Of a stretch of DNA of 7,560 bases, positions 1 through 5,914 are shown in pieces (the stretch's first letter is position 1; every line of letters begins with the position of its first letter). Under the pieces are notes generated by a model. That model did no database searches and was not told the DNA's origin. It worked only from the letters and a program-made list of their open reading frames with translations. The DNA is from CAZVJA01 sp964626885 (GTDB lineage: Bacteria; Planctomycetota; Planctomycetia; Planctomycetales; Planctomycetaceae). The stretch is taken from positions 1 through 7,560 of the forward strand of contig CAZVJA010000243.1 in NCBI GenBank assembly GCA_964626885.1, in the 5' to 3' direction. Both the position numbers and the translations under genes were made by a program.

Positions 1-127
1 ATGGGAGCCTCCTTGTCGGGTTGAGAGTGAAGAGACGGGAGTGGTGGAAACGTCGCGCGCGTCGGGGATGTTGTGGGTTGGTGAGCGCGCACCGGGAGCA
101 CGATCACTTATTCGTTAGTGATGAATC

Positions 128-194
128 GCACGGGCGGGCAAGCCGCCCGTGGCACCCGAGGGCTAAACCGACAAGCGGCCGGTGGAACCGGCCC
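128..194. repeat. REP-like palindromic element, copy 1
   Basis: Two adjacent hairpins flank and include a core shared with a second copy at 380-403. The first hairpin pairs 129-137 with 143-151 (9 bp, 5-nt loop). The second pairs 177-183 with 187-193 (7 bp, 3-nt loop). The shared 24-bp core is at 161-184 and begins GGCTAAACCGACAAGCGGCC. Palindromes linked by a fixed core resemble REP/BIME-type intergenic repeats, and similar sequences are, to my recollection, common in planctomycete genomes. The small open frame across it (21-227) has a composition dictated by the repeat and is not treated as a gene. Confidence 0.6.
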
Positions 195-214
195 TACTCA
201 ATGACAGAAACGTC

Positions 215-325
215 TTATCGCGTGTGACGCCACACTGCATATAACACCACAGCAACGCCGACAATTCCTATGCCGGCAACCAAATATGTTTCCCAGCCGT
301 AATTCAGCTTGTGCTTGCGTTTCAA
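215..325 (-). CDS. possible 36-aa single-span membrane protein (start uncertain, may be broken)
   Basis: This small minus-strand frame lies between the two REP-like copies. Read from a TTG at 325-323 it gives 36 residues: a basic N-terminus (KRKHK), one hydrophobic stretch at about residues 14-32 rich in Val, Ile, Gly and Ala, then a basic tail (RHTR) before TAA. This is the classic pattern of a one-pass membrane peptide. An AAGGA lies about 11 nt upstream of the TTG. Codon use is more AT-rich than in the large genes (ATA, TTA, TAT). An ATG at 345-343 with AAGGA-like sequence before it opens a different frame that stops after seven residues. Adding one base near 324-326 would join it to the membrane frame and give 43 residues, so the gene may carry a one-base deletion or sequencing error. 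I know no named family for it. It could also be chance. Confidence 0.33.
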   Translation of the reverse strand: MKRKHKLNYGWETYLVAGIGIVGVAVVLYAVWRHTR

Positions 326-361
326 GTGAAGCGTGTTCCTTTCATTTCCTTCTCAGCCAGC

Positions 362-438
362 GCCGGACGCAATCGTTCCGGCTAAACCGACAAGCGGCCG
401 GTGAGAATTCCACCGGGAGCTCACACTCCCGGCTCGCC
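362..438. repeat. REP-like palindromic element, copy 2
   Basis: It carries the same 24-bp core as copy 1, identical at every base, at 380-403. The flanks differ but are again palindromic. One stem pairs 362-369 with 374-382 around a CAAT loop with one bulged base. A second pairs 398-403 with 411-416. A third pairs 413-419 with 426-432 (CCGGGAG/CTCCCGG). The second and third stems overlap and cannot form together. Conservation of the core with divergence of the flanks suggests members of a dispersed family, not a local duplication. The 60-codon open frame at 286-468 runs through it and is considered spurious. Confidence 0.6.
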
Positions 439-578
439 GGGGTCGTGAATGTCATGCGGCGAAGCTGACGATCCTACGCTACCGCGCTTGTGAGATGTGT
501 CAACGTGCGCTTTGTCGAATGGTTGAGGATTGAAAGAGAATCCCGCGTGGAATTTGAAGGAAGAAAATGGAGGATGGA

Positions 579-657
579 AGGTTCTGAGGGTTCTAGGGTT
601 TTACGGTTTTAGGTCTAGAATCCTCACACCCAAAAACCTCGCACCCTAAAACCCTAA
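579..657. repeat. telomere-like short-period inverted repeat
   Basis: The left arm is a degenerate run of about 9-nt units (GGTTCTGAG, GGTTCTAGG, GGTTTTACG, GGTTTTAGG). The right arm contains CCCTAAAACCCTAA at 644-657. Positions 595-607 match the reverse complement of 643-655 at 12 of 13 bases, and 605-613 pairs perfectly with 645-653. The tract could form an imperfect hairpin in several registers. It lies beyond the 3' end of the minus-strand FHA gene and could help end its transcript, but no T-run typical of an intrinsic terminator follows the stem. Confidence 0.5.
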
Positions 658-668
658 GCCCCTGTCTT

Positions 669-696
669 CCCGAAGCCCGAGCGCCTGAAGCCTGAC
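669..696 (-). repeat. 28-bp 3'-flank repeat behind the FHA gene
   Basis: On the minus strand this reads GTCAGGCTTCAGGCGCTCGG and continues to CTTCGGG. It begins 15 bp after the FHA stop codon. It matches 7153-7180 (plus strand, behind the platform-protein gene) at 27 of 28 bases. Relative to the direction of transcription both copies have the same orientation. The unit is built from shorter GGCTTC/GGGCTTCGGG words, so it is itself a short-period repeat. Confidence 0.65.
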
Positions 697-711
697 CACC
701 CGATGCCCGTT

Positions 712-1431
712 TTACTTTTCGTTCGGGTCGGCGATGCGGCGCATGTAGGCGGCGAGCTGCAATTCCAGCTTGAGGAGCCGCTGCCACTCCAGCCAGTCGA
801 TTTGCATCACGCGGTCTCCCTGTTCCGGTTCGCCGTGAATCGATTCGTCTTCGTTGACTTCCCAGGCGGCCAGCAGCGCGCGGCGAATTTGATCGTGGCA
901 GTGGGCGACGAAGTCGGAGATTTCGGCGCGCTGCGCGGGCTTCAAACCTTCGGGAGGATCGGGGGGACCGGCGGGGAAGAGTTCGACGAGCCGGCCTTCG
1001 TCATCGTGATGAACTTCGCCGACGCCGCGCTGAACACCGGAGTCCTGCTGGCGTTTCTTGGAGGCGACGGTGTGGTCGCCGGAGTCGGAGAGGGTGCCCC
1101 GTTCCTTGAGGAGCTCGGCCTGCTTCTCGGCGATCTCCTGTTCACTGCCGACGACCAGCAGGCAGCGCCCGAGGGCAATCTGGTCGCCGATTTGCAGAAC
1201 TCGCATCTGAACCGGGTGGCCGTTAACGCGTGTGCCGTTCGTACTGTCCAGATCGGTCAGAATGAGTTTTCCGGCGTCTTCCTGGATCTTGGCATGAAAG
1301 CGGCTGATCCGTTCGTCGTTAAGGCGGAGCGAGTTTTCTTCCTCGCGGCCAATGGTAACCGGGGTGGGGAGATCCTCAAGAACCTGGCCCCGCTCCAGTC
1401 CTTCCAGCAATTGCAGCGTCACACTTCCCAT
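712..1431 (-). CDS. FHA-domain protein
   Basis: A 239-residue cytoplasmic protein. An N-terminal forkhead-associated domain spans about residues 4-95. The diagnostic residues are present: Gly28-Arg29 (TIGRE), Ser43-Arg-Phe-His46 (ISRFHA) and the DLDSTNGTRVNG loop with Asn65-Gly66. FHA domains bind phosphothreonine peptides, so the protein probably docks to a Ser/Thr-phosphorylated partner, possibly to control secretion or pilus functions. Residues about 97-165 are charged, Gly/Pro-rich and probably disordered. Residues 166-239 look helical (PAQRAEISDFV, then WLEWQRLLKLELQLAAYMRRI) and match no family I know. There is no signal peptide or membrane span. I chose the ATG at 1431 because the FHA fold begins right after it. 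The frame extends upstream to a GTG at 1518, but those 29 extra residues look like leader sequence. The start context has only a weak GGTGG. The gene is divergent from the kinase gene. Confidence 0.88.
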   Translation of the reverse strand: MGSVTLQLLEGLERGQVLEDLPTPVTIGREEENSLRLNDERISRFHAKIQEDAGKLILTDLDSTNGTRVNGHPVQMRVLQIGDQIALGRCLLVVGSEQEIAEKQAELLKERGTLSDSGDHTVASKKRQQDSGVQRGVGEVHHDDEGRLVELFPAGPPDPPEGLKPAQRAEISDFVAHCHDQIRRALLAAWEVNEDESIHGEPEQGDRVMQIDWLEWQRLLKLELQLAAYMRRIADPNEK

Positions 1432-1687
1432 AGAACAGCCACCGGAACCCGCAAGAGGAGAAAGGAATCCTCGATGCTCGCGGCACGAGGAGACGTCGGC
1501 CCGTGTCGTTTGTAACACGGCCGAAATGCACCCGTCAAGAAGCGACCGCAGCCCGGATAGTCGGATTAGTACGCTTAAAACGGTTGCACTGCCGGGGGAT
1601 CTTCTCTGACCGCCGGCCCCTTTGGACAGCCCGGAAAACGTGACCTAACCTTCTCCAGAGGAAATTGTTACCCACGGTGCGCGCCGC
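1432..1687. promoter_or_regulatory. divergent intergenic region, likely promoters for both directions
   Basis: This 256-bp space separates the minus-strand FHA gene from the plus-strand signalling/pilus cluster, so promoters for both directions should lie here. I see no pair of consensus -35/-10 boxes. The nearest plus-strand candidate is TTGCAC at 1584-1589, but the sequence 17 nt downstream is a poor -10. An AGAGGAA lies at 1657-1663, too far (about 24 nt) from the kinase ATG at 1688 to be its usual ribosome-binding site. No long palindromic operator was found. Confidence 0.4.
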
Positions 1688-3193
1688 ATGGAGCGGCAGG
1701 CCGAACACATGCGAAACGAATTTCGATCCCTCCTGACGACCGTGCTTGTCCCGGCGACCGGCTGTGCGCTGATCGCCGCGGCGGGGGCGTATTGGATCAC
1801 GAAATCGCTGCCGGCCGGTCTGATAGCCGCCGGAGGTTGTATCGCCAGCGCGCTGTTCATTGCGTGTTGCTTGGCGCGCGGGGCGCGCGAGGCTGCCGCG
1901 CGGCTTCGTTGCAGCGATGCCCGCACGCAAGCGGCGCGATGCAGCGGCCCGTTTCAGAACATCATCGACGTTTCAGCCACACTGCTGCAGCAAGCGGAAA
2001 ACGATGCACAGGACGCGCTGCGATCGAAGACCGAGCTCGAGGCACGCCTGCACGTGCGGCAGCAGTTGCTGCGTCAGCTGGAAGCCGCCCTCAATTTGGT
2101 CGAGCAGCCTGTGGTCATTACCGATGCGCGCGGCGAGCCGACCTTCTGCAACACTGCGGCCGAGCCGATCTTTGCAGTCGCGACCCGTGGAAAGTCATCC
2201 GTGGACAGTGACGAAATCGATCTGAACCGCGTGCCGGCGGTGAAGCGTTTGGTCGAAGAGCTGCGTGCTCCGGGACAAGGCAATCATCGCCGCATTGCCG
2301 AACTGGAAATCGACCGCAGCGGACACGAGCTTGCCTGCGAAGCAGTCGCGACGCTGATCACTGGGGCTGACCGCCCGCTCGGGACAGTCACGATTCTGCG
2401 CGACAACAACGAGGAACGTAAGGAGAAAACGCGTCACGCCGAGTTCGTCGCTTCCGTCTGCCACGAGCTGAAGACTCCGATGGCCGGCATCCGCGCCTTC
2501 ACCGAGATGCTCATCGACGGCGACGTCGAGGACCCGGACGAGCAGAAGAAGATTCTGGGGTTCATCGACATTCAGGTCGATCGACTGGCGCGTTTGGCGG
2601 AAAACATGCTGAACCTGTCGCGGATCGAAAGCGGCGTCATCAAGGTGCAGCGGGAGGACTGCGAGCTCAACGAAATTCTGCACAAAGCGCTGCGGGTCGT
2701 CGAGCCGATGGCGGAACAGAAGAACATTCGAGTCGTTTCGGAATTGAGTGACCTGTACCTGGCGGTGAATGTCGACCGCGATCTGTTCGCGCAGGCGGTG
2801 ATCAACCTGCTGTCGAACGCGGTGAAGTACACGCCGTCGGGGGGCGAAGTGCGGCTCAAGAGCCGCATGCACGAGCGGGAAGCGATCATCGAAGTCAACG
2901 ACACCGGTCTGGGAATTCCCGAAGCGTCGCTGCAAAAAATCTTCGAACGCTTTTACCGCGTTCCCGAGAACAACAAAGCCGCGGAAGGGACCGGGCTGGG
3001 ACTCTCGCTGGTGCATTACATCGTCACCGAGCTGCACAACGGCCACATTTCGGTCGTGTCGAAAGTCAACGAAGGTTCCAGCTTCACAATCCGGGTGCCG
3101 CTGGGGCACCGCGATCAGTCGCGCCGCAAGACGGAGCAGCCGATCGGCGCGGCGTCATCGCCCGAACCAATCGCCGCCGGCGAACAGGCATGA
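1688..3193 (+). CDS. membrane-anchored PAS-like sensor histidine kinase (HisKA-HATPase_c)
   Basis: A 501-residue sensor kinase that should autophosphorylate on His and pass the phosphate to a receiver, plausibly the one encoded downstream. Two hydrophobic spans (about residues 15-37 and 42-62) have only a 4-6 residue turn between them, so there is no periplasmic sensor domain. A helical linker at 95-135 leads to a PAS-like domain at about 132-240 (VVITDARGEPTFCN). The HisKA box is SVCHELKTP with His259. The N-box includes NLLSNAVKYTP (373-383), G1 is DTGLGIP (405-411), the F-box is IFERFYRV and G2 is GTGLGLS (434-440). All catalytic motifs look intact, in the WalK/PhoR style. A Pro/Ala tail follows from about 475. 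The ATG at 1688 has no good Shine-Dalgarno sequence. Met8 at 1709, preceded by GGCAGG, is an alternative. The stop overlaps a downstream ATG (ATGA, 3190-3193) just before the assembly gap. Confidence 0.93.
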   Translation: MERQAEHMRNEFRSLLTTVLVPATGCALIAAAGAYWITKSLPAGLIAAGGCIASALFIACCLARGAREAAARLRCSDARTQAARCSGPFQNIIDVSATLLQQAENDAQDALRSKTELEARLHVRQQLLRQLEAALNLVEQPVVITDARGEPTFCNTAAEPIFAVATRGKSSVDSDEIDLNRVPAVKRLVEELRAPGQGNHRRIAELEIDRSGHELACEAVATLITGADRPLGTVTILRDNNEERKEKTRHAEFVASVCHELKTPMAGIRAFTEMLIDGDVEDPDEQKKILGFIDIQVDRLARLAENMLNLSRIESGVIKVQREDCELNEILHKALRVVEPMAEQKNIRVVSELSDLYLAVNVDRDLFAQAVINLLSNAVKYTPSGGEVRLKSRMHEREAIIEVNDTGLGIPEASLQKIFERFYRVPENNKAAEGTGLGLSLVHYIVTELHNGHISVVSKVNEGSSFTIRVPLGHRDQSRRKTEQPIGAASSPEPIAAGEQA

Positions 3194-3208
3194 GACAACA
3201 ACCGAACA

Positions 3209-3308
3209 NNNNNNNNNNNNNNNNNNNNNNNNNNNNNNNNNNNNNNNNNNNNNNNNNNNNNNNNNNNNNNNNNNNNNNNNNNNNNNNNNNNNNNNNNNNN
3301 NNNNNNNN
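3209..3308. other. assembly gap (100 N) that may hide coding sequence
   Basis: Exactly 100 undetermined bases, the conventional placeholder for a gap of unknown size. The real distance between the kinase and receiver genes is therefore unknown. Just before it, an ATG at 3190 overlaps the kinase TGA as ATGA, a common sign of translational coupling, and opens a frame with the visible residues MRQQPN. That frame happens to stay in register with the receiver through the 100 N, but the register means nothing because the gap length is arbitrary. The gap may hold only a spacer and a ribosome-binding site, or a whole gene. Confidence 0.95.
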
Positions 3309-3312
3309 AACC

Positions 3313-3732
3313 ATGTCAAAACGAATTCTGGTTTGCGACGACGAGCCCTACATTCTGCACGCCGTCCGCATGAAGCTCGCCAAATCGGGATACGAGGTCG
3401 AGACCGTGGAGAACGGCCAGGCGGGGCTCGAAGCCGCTCGCCGCGAACTCCCCGCGCTGGTCATCACCGACCTGCAAATGCCGTTGATGGACGGCTTGAC
3501 TCTTTGCCGCGAATTGCGGGCCGATGCGGCGACGGCGGAATTGCCGATCATTCTGCTCACCGCCAAGGGGTTCGAGATAGACAACGAAGAGGTCAAGCGG
3601 GAACACCGACTTTCGGAGTTGATGTTCAAACCGTTCAGCCCGCGCGAGCTGTTGCAGGCAGCCGAGAACGCCATCGCCCAGGGAGCGCCGCAAGCGGCTG
3701 CCCCCGCCGGAGCATCGGCATCAGGAGGATAA
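3313..3732 (+). CDS. single-domain CheY-like response regulator
   Basis: A 139-residue protein consisting of one receiver domain (about residues 3-123) and an Ala/Gly/Pro-rich tail, with no DNA-binding or enzymatic output domain. Key residues are present: acidic pair Asp9-Asp10, phosphoacceptor Asp53 (LVITDLQMPLMDG), Thr83 (ILLTAKG) and Lys106 in FKPFSP. It should be phosphorylated at Asp53, probably by the kinase upstream, and act by binding a partner as CheY does. The STAS protein or the pilus motor encoded downstream are natural candidates, but that is inference. The ATG at 3313 was chosen because MSKRILVCDDEP is the normal start of a receiver. Its ribosome-binding site would lie in the assembly gap (ends 3308). 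The tail carries the Shine-Dalgarno for the next gene. Confidence 0.93.
   Translation: MSKRILVCDDEPYILHAVRMKLAKSGYEVETVENGQAGLEAARRELPALVITDLQMPLMDGLTLCRELRADAATAELPIILLTAKGFEIDNEEVKREHRLSELMFKPFSPRELLQAAENAIAQGAPQAAAPAGASASGG
3723..3728 (+). promoter_or_regulatory. strong Shine-Dalgarno for the STAS gene
   Basis: A perfect AGGAGG lies seven bases before the ATG at 3736 and within the last codons of the receiver gene. It fixes the STAS start and implies that the two proteins are translated from one message. It is the strongest ribosome-binding site in the window, which suggests the STAS protein is made in relatively large amounts. Confidence 0.8.
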
Positions 3733-3735
3733 GTC

Positions 3736-4074
3736 ATGCAGGTTTCCACCGAAACATTCGGCAACGTCCTCGTGGCACACACGCCCGAAGAGTTTACTGA
3801 AGACTTCGCCGACAGTTTCTTCGAAGCTCTCACCGACCCGATTCACGACGGGCAAACACGGATTGTGCTGCAGCTCGATCGGACCGATGCGTTCGACAGC
3901 GCGGGTCTGACCGGGCTGGTCGACTTTCAGAACAATCTGCGCAATCTCGGCGGCAATGTCGTGATCAGCGGACTCCGCGATCCCGGCCGCAAGATTTTCG
4001 AAGTGACGCGGCTCGATCGACAGTTCGAAATTTATGAATCGGTCATTGACGCCGTGTCGCGGCTGCAGGATTGA
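3736..4074 (+). CDS. STAS-domain protein, anti-sigma-factor-antagonist type
   Basis: A 112-residue soluble protein made of one STAS domain. The pattern is typical of the SpoIIAA/RsbV group: a beta strand IVLQLDRTDAFDSAGL followed by a helix, then GGNVVISGLRDPGRKIFEVTRLDRQFEIYESVIDAV. In SpoIIAA-like proteins the Ser of the DS-x-GL motif is phosphorylated by a partner-switching kinase. Here Ser55 in DSAGL is in that place. The N-terminal half is more acidic than usual (PEEFTEDFADSFFEAL). No anti-sigma kinase or sigma factor gene is visible nearby, so the partner is unknown. Its position between a receiver and a pilus-type ATPase suggests a signalling adaptor, but it could equally act on an unlinked partner. 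Three bases separate it from the receiver stop. Confidence 0.9.
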   Translation: MQVSTETFGNVLVAHTPEEFTEDFADSFFEALTDPIHDGQTRIVLQLDRTDAFDSAGLTGLVDFQNNLRNLGGNVVISGLRDPGRKIFEVTRLDRQFEIYESVIDAVSRLQD

Positions 4075-4079
4075 AAGGA
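4074..4079 (+). promoter_or_regulatory. Shine-Dalgarno that decides the ATPase start
   Basis: AAAGGA lies nine bases before the ATG at 4089 and overlaps the last base of the STAS stop codon. It supports 4089 as the start over the longer frame that opens with TTG at 4071, which has no ribosome-binding site of its own and overlaps the STAS stop. Confidence 0.65.
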
Positions 4080-4088
4080 CGAGCATCA

Positions 4089-5882
4089 ATGCTGGCACGC
4101 ATGGATCAATTCAATCCTTCCCCCGCCGGAAAAAGCGGACAGAAGTCCAACTCTTTGTTGGATTCCAAACCCCGTCTGGGGGAGATGCTCGTCACGCGCG
4201 GCTATGTGACGGTCGAACAACTCGAACAGGCGCTCGCCGAGCAGGAAGATACCCAGGGCTCACGGCTGATCGGCGAGATCCTCGTCGATCGCGGATTCTG
4301 CACCGAGGACCATGTTCTCGAATGCCTCGCCGTGGAATTCGGCGTGCCGTACGTCCGGCTCGACAGCCGACTGTTCGATCCCAAGGCGGTCGATCTTTTT
4401 CCCCGCGACGTCATCGAGAAAGAGACGGTGCTGCCGCTGTTTAAGGTGGGGGATGTGCTCACCGTCGCGGTCTCCGAGCCGTCGAACGTCTTCCTGCTCG
4501 ATCAGCTCCGGGAACTGGCCCGCTGCCGCGTGCAGATCGCGCTGGCCAGCGCCAAAGATATCCGTCGGATGGTGCAGACGTATATTCCGAACACGCGGGT
4601 GTTCGTGATTGACGACATCATCGACGACACCAGCGGCAACGCCGTCGAGTTGATCGAGCGGTCCATCCAGGACATCGGGGCCGACATCGACATCGCCGGC
4701 GCCAGCCCGATCATCCGTCTCGTCAACTACATCATCTACAACGCGGTCAAGGAGGGGGCGAGCGACATTCACATCGAGCCGACGGAACGGCAGCTGCGGA
4801 TTCGCTACCGCGTCGACGGCGCGCTCTACAAGGCGCTCGAACCTCCGGTGCATCTGGCGCCGGCGGTGTCGTCGCGCATCAAGATCATGGCGAACCTCGA
4901 CATCAGCGAGCGTCGGCTGCCGCAAGACGGCCGCATTCACGTGTTGATGGAAGGCCGACCGATCGACTTGCGCATCAGCACCATGCCGATGCCCTTCGGC
5001 GAGAAGGTCGTGATTCGCGTGCTCGACAACCACGCCGTCAGCCTGAAGATGGAAGACCTCGGGTTCAGCGCCGGGATTCACGAGCAGTTTGAAGAGCAGC
5101 TCCGGCAGCCGACCGGCATCGCGCTCGTCACGGGCCCCACCGGCAGCGGTAAGAGCACCACCCTCTATGCCGCGCTCAGCGCCGTGAGCACGATGGAAAA
5201 GAATATCTGCACGGTCGAAGACCCGATCGAATTCCAATTGTCGATGATCAACCAGTTTCAGGTGAACGACAAAATCGGCCTGTCGTTCGCCACGATTCTT
5301 CGCAGCTTGTTGCGGCAAGACCCCGACATTGTGATGGTCGGCGAAATCCGCGACGAAGAGACCGCCCGCATTGCGGTACAGGCGGCCCTGACCGGGCACC
5401 TGGTCTTCAGCACGCTGCACACCAACGACGCGTGCAGCACCGTCACGCGTCTGATCGACATGGGGATCGAAGGGTACCTCCTCGCGGCGTCGCTGAACAT
5501 GGTCCTCTCGCAGCGGCTGTGCCGCCGGATCTGCACCCGCTGCCGCAAGGCGTACGAGCCCCCCAAGGCGATGCGCGTCGCGCTGGAGAGAATGGGAATC
5601 GAGATCAGTGAATTCTTTCGCGGCACCGGCTGCAAGCGCTGCCGCAATACCGGGTTTGCCGGCCGAATCGCCCTTCACGAGATGCTGGTCTTCGACGACG
5701 AGCTCCGCGAGCTGGTCGCGGGAACATCGACGCGCGCCGCCATTCGCGACTGCGCCAAGCGCAACGGCATGTTGCCGCTGCGTTACGACGGACTGCTCAA
5801 GGTCAAGGAAGGGCTGACGACCGTCGACGAGGTCTTCCGCGTCAGCGACGAAGGCTGGGTGCCGGAAAAGGCCCGCACGTGA
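4089..5882 (+). CDS. GspE/PulE/PilB-family ATPase (pilus assembly or type II secretion motor)
   Basis: A 597-residue cytoplasmic hexameric ATPase that powers pilus extension or pseudopilus assembly together with the platform protein encoded next. The N-terminal MshEN-type domain (about 28-160) starts with RLGEMLVTRGYVTVEQLEQA and matches the c-di-GMP-binding motif I consensus (Arg29, Leu30, Gly31, Gly38, Leu45, Leu49, Gln52). The second repeat (about 60-84) is degenerate, with Leu60 and Glu83 where Arg and Gln are expected. An N2/linker region includes ASDIHIEP (224-231). The motor domain carries Walker A GPTGSGKSTT (349-358, Lys355), the Asp box EDPIE (377-381), Walker B PDIVMVGEIRDEE with Glu419, and the His box LTGHLVFSTLHTNDA. 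The zinc tetracysteine is C482-x2-C485 and C515-x2-C518. Length is normal for PilB. These features fit PilB/MshE/GspE and argue against the retraction ATPase PilT, which lacks the N domain. PilB versus GspE cannot be settled here. Confidence 0.95.
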   Translation: MLARMDQFNPSPAGKSGQKSNSLLDSKPRLGEMLVTRGYVTVEQLEQALAEQEDTQGSRLIGEILVDRGFCTEDHVLECLAVEFGVPYVRLDSRLFDPKAVDLFPRDVIEKETVLPLFKVGDVLTVAVSEPSNVFLLDQLRELARCRVQIALASAKDIRRMVQTYIPNTRVFVIDDIIDDTSGNAVELIERSIQDIGADIDIAGASPIIRLVNYIIYNAVKEGASDIHIEPTERQLRIRYRVDGALYKALEPPVHLAPAVSSRIKIMANLDISERRLPQDGRIHVLMEGRPIDLRISTMPMPFGEKVVIRVLDNHAVSLKMEDLGFSAGIHEQFEEQLRQPTGIALVTGPTGSGKSTTLYAALSAVSTMEKNICTVEDPIEFQLSMINQFQVNDKIGLSFATILRSLLRQDPDIVMVGEIRDEETARIAVQAALTGHLVFSTLHTNDACSTVTRLIDMGIEGYLLAASLNMVLSQRLCRRICTRCRKAYEPPKAMRVALERMGIEISEFFRGTGCKRCRNTGFAGRIALHEMLVFDDELRELVAGTSTRAAIRDCAKRNGMLPLRYDGLLKVKEGLTTVDEVFRVSDEGWVPEKART

Positions 5883-5902
5883 ACCGTTGATCGCAGCCCC
5901 TC

Positions 5903-5907
5903 GGGAG
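5903..5907 (+). promoter_or_regulatory. Shine-Dalgarno for the platform-protein gene
   Basis: GGGAG lies seven bases before the ATG at 5915. Another ATG at 5910 is closer to the site but opens a frame with no similarity to the platform protein, so 5915 is preferred. Confidence 0.6.
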
Positions 5908-5914
5908 AAATGAC

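Larger units (their letters stand above)
1..711. other. repeat-rich intergenic region without a convincing large gene
   Basis: The stretch before the FHA gene has no frame with recognisable protein character apart from the small membrane-peptide candidate at 215-325. It contains two REP-like elements, the telomere-like hairpin and the 28-bp repeat. Positions 1-120 and about 440-575 show nothing I can assign: there is no tRNA cloverleaf, no clear promoter and no conserved RNA motif. A frame opens with ATG at position 1 and stops at 22-24, too short to judge. If a gene enters from the left, only its last few codons are here. Confidence 0.6.

Noticed and set aside
21..468. Short plus-strand frames of 68 and 60 codons
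   Set aside because: Both run through the REP-like elements and derive their sequence from the shared core and hairpins.
703..1515. 270-codon plus-strand open frame
   Set aside because: It is antisense to the FHA gene, whose motifs are unmistakable; the plus-strand product shows no recognisable domain and reflects high GC.
1432..1518. GTG start adding 29 residues to the FHA protein
   Set aside because: The added segment is not FHA-like, and the fold begins immediately after the ATG at 1431.
2195..3109. 304-codon minus-strand open frame
   Set aside because: Shadow of the histidine kinase gene; no domain or ribosome-binding site.
3190..3732. 180-residue receiver starting at the ATGA overlap
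   Set aside because: It only exists because 100 N happen to keep the frame; the gap size is arbitrary and the receiver fold starts at the ATG at 3313.
4071..4088. TTG start giving a 603-residue ATPase
   Set aside because: It overlaps the STAS stop codon and lacks a ribosome-binding site; the ATG at 4089 has AAAGGA at proper spacing.
4260..5678. 472-codon minus-strand open frame
   Set aside because: It is antisense to the ATPase gene and rich in His, Arg, Asp and Val as expected for a shadow frame of GC-rich coding DNA.
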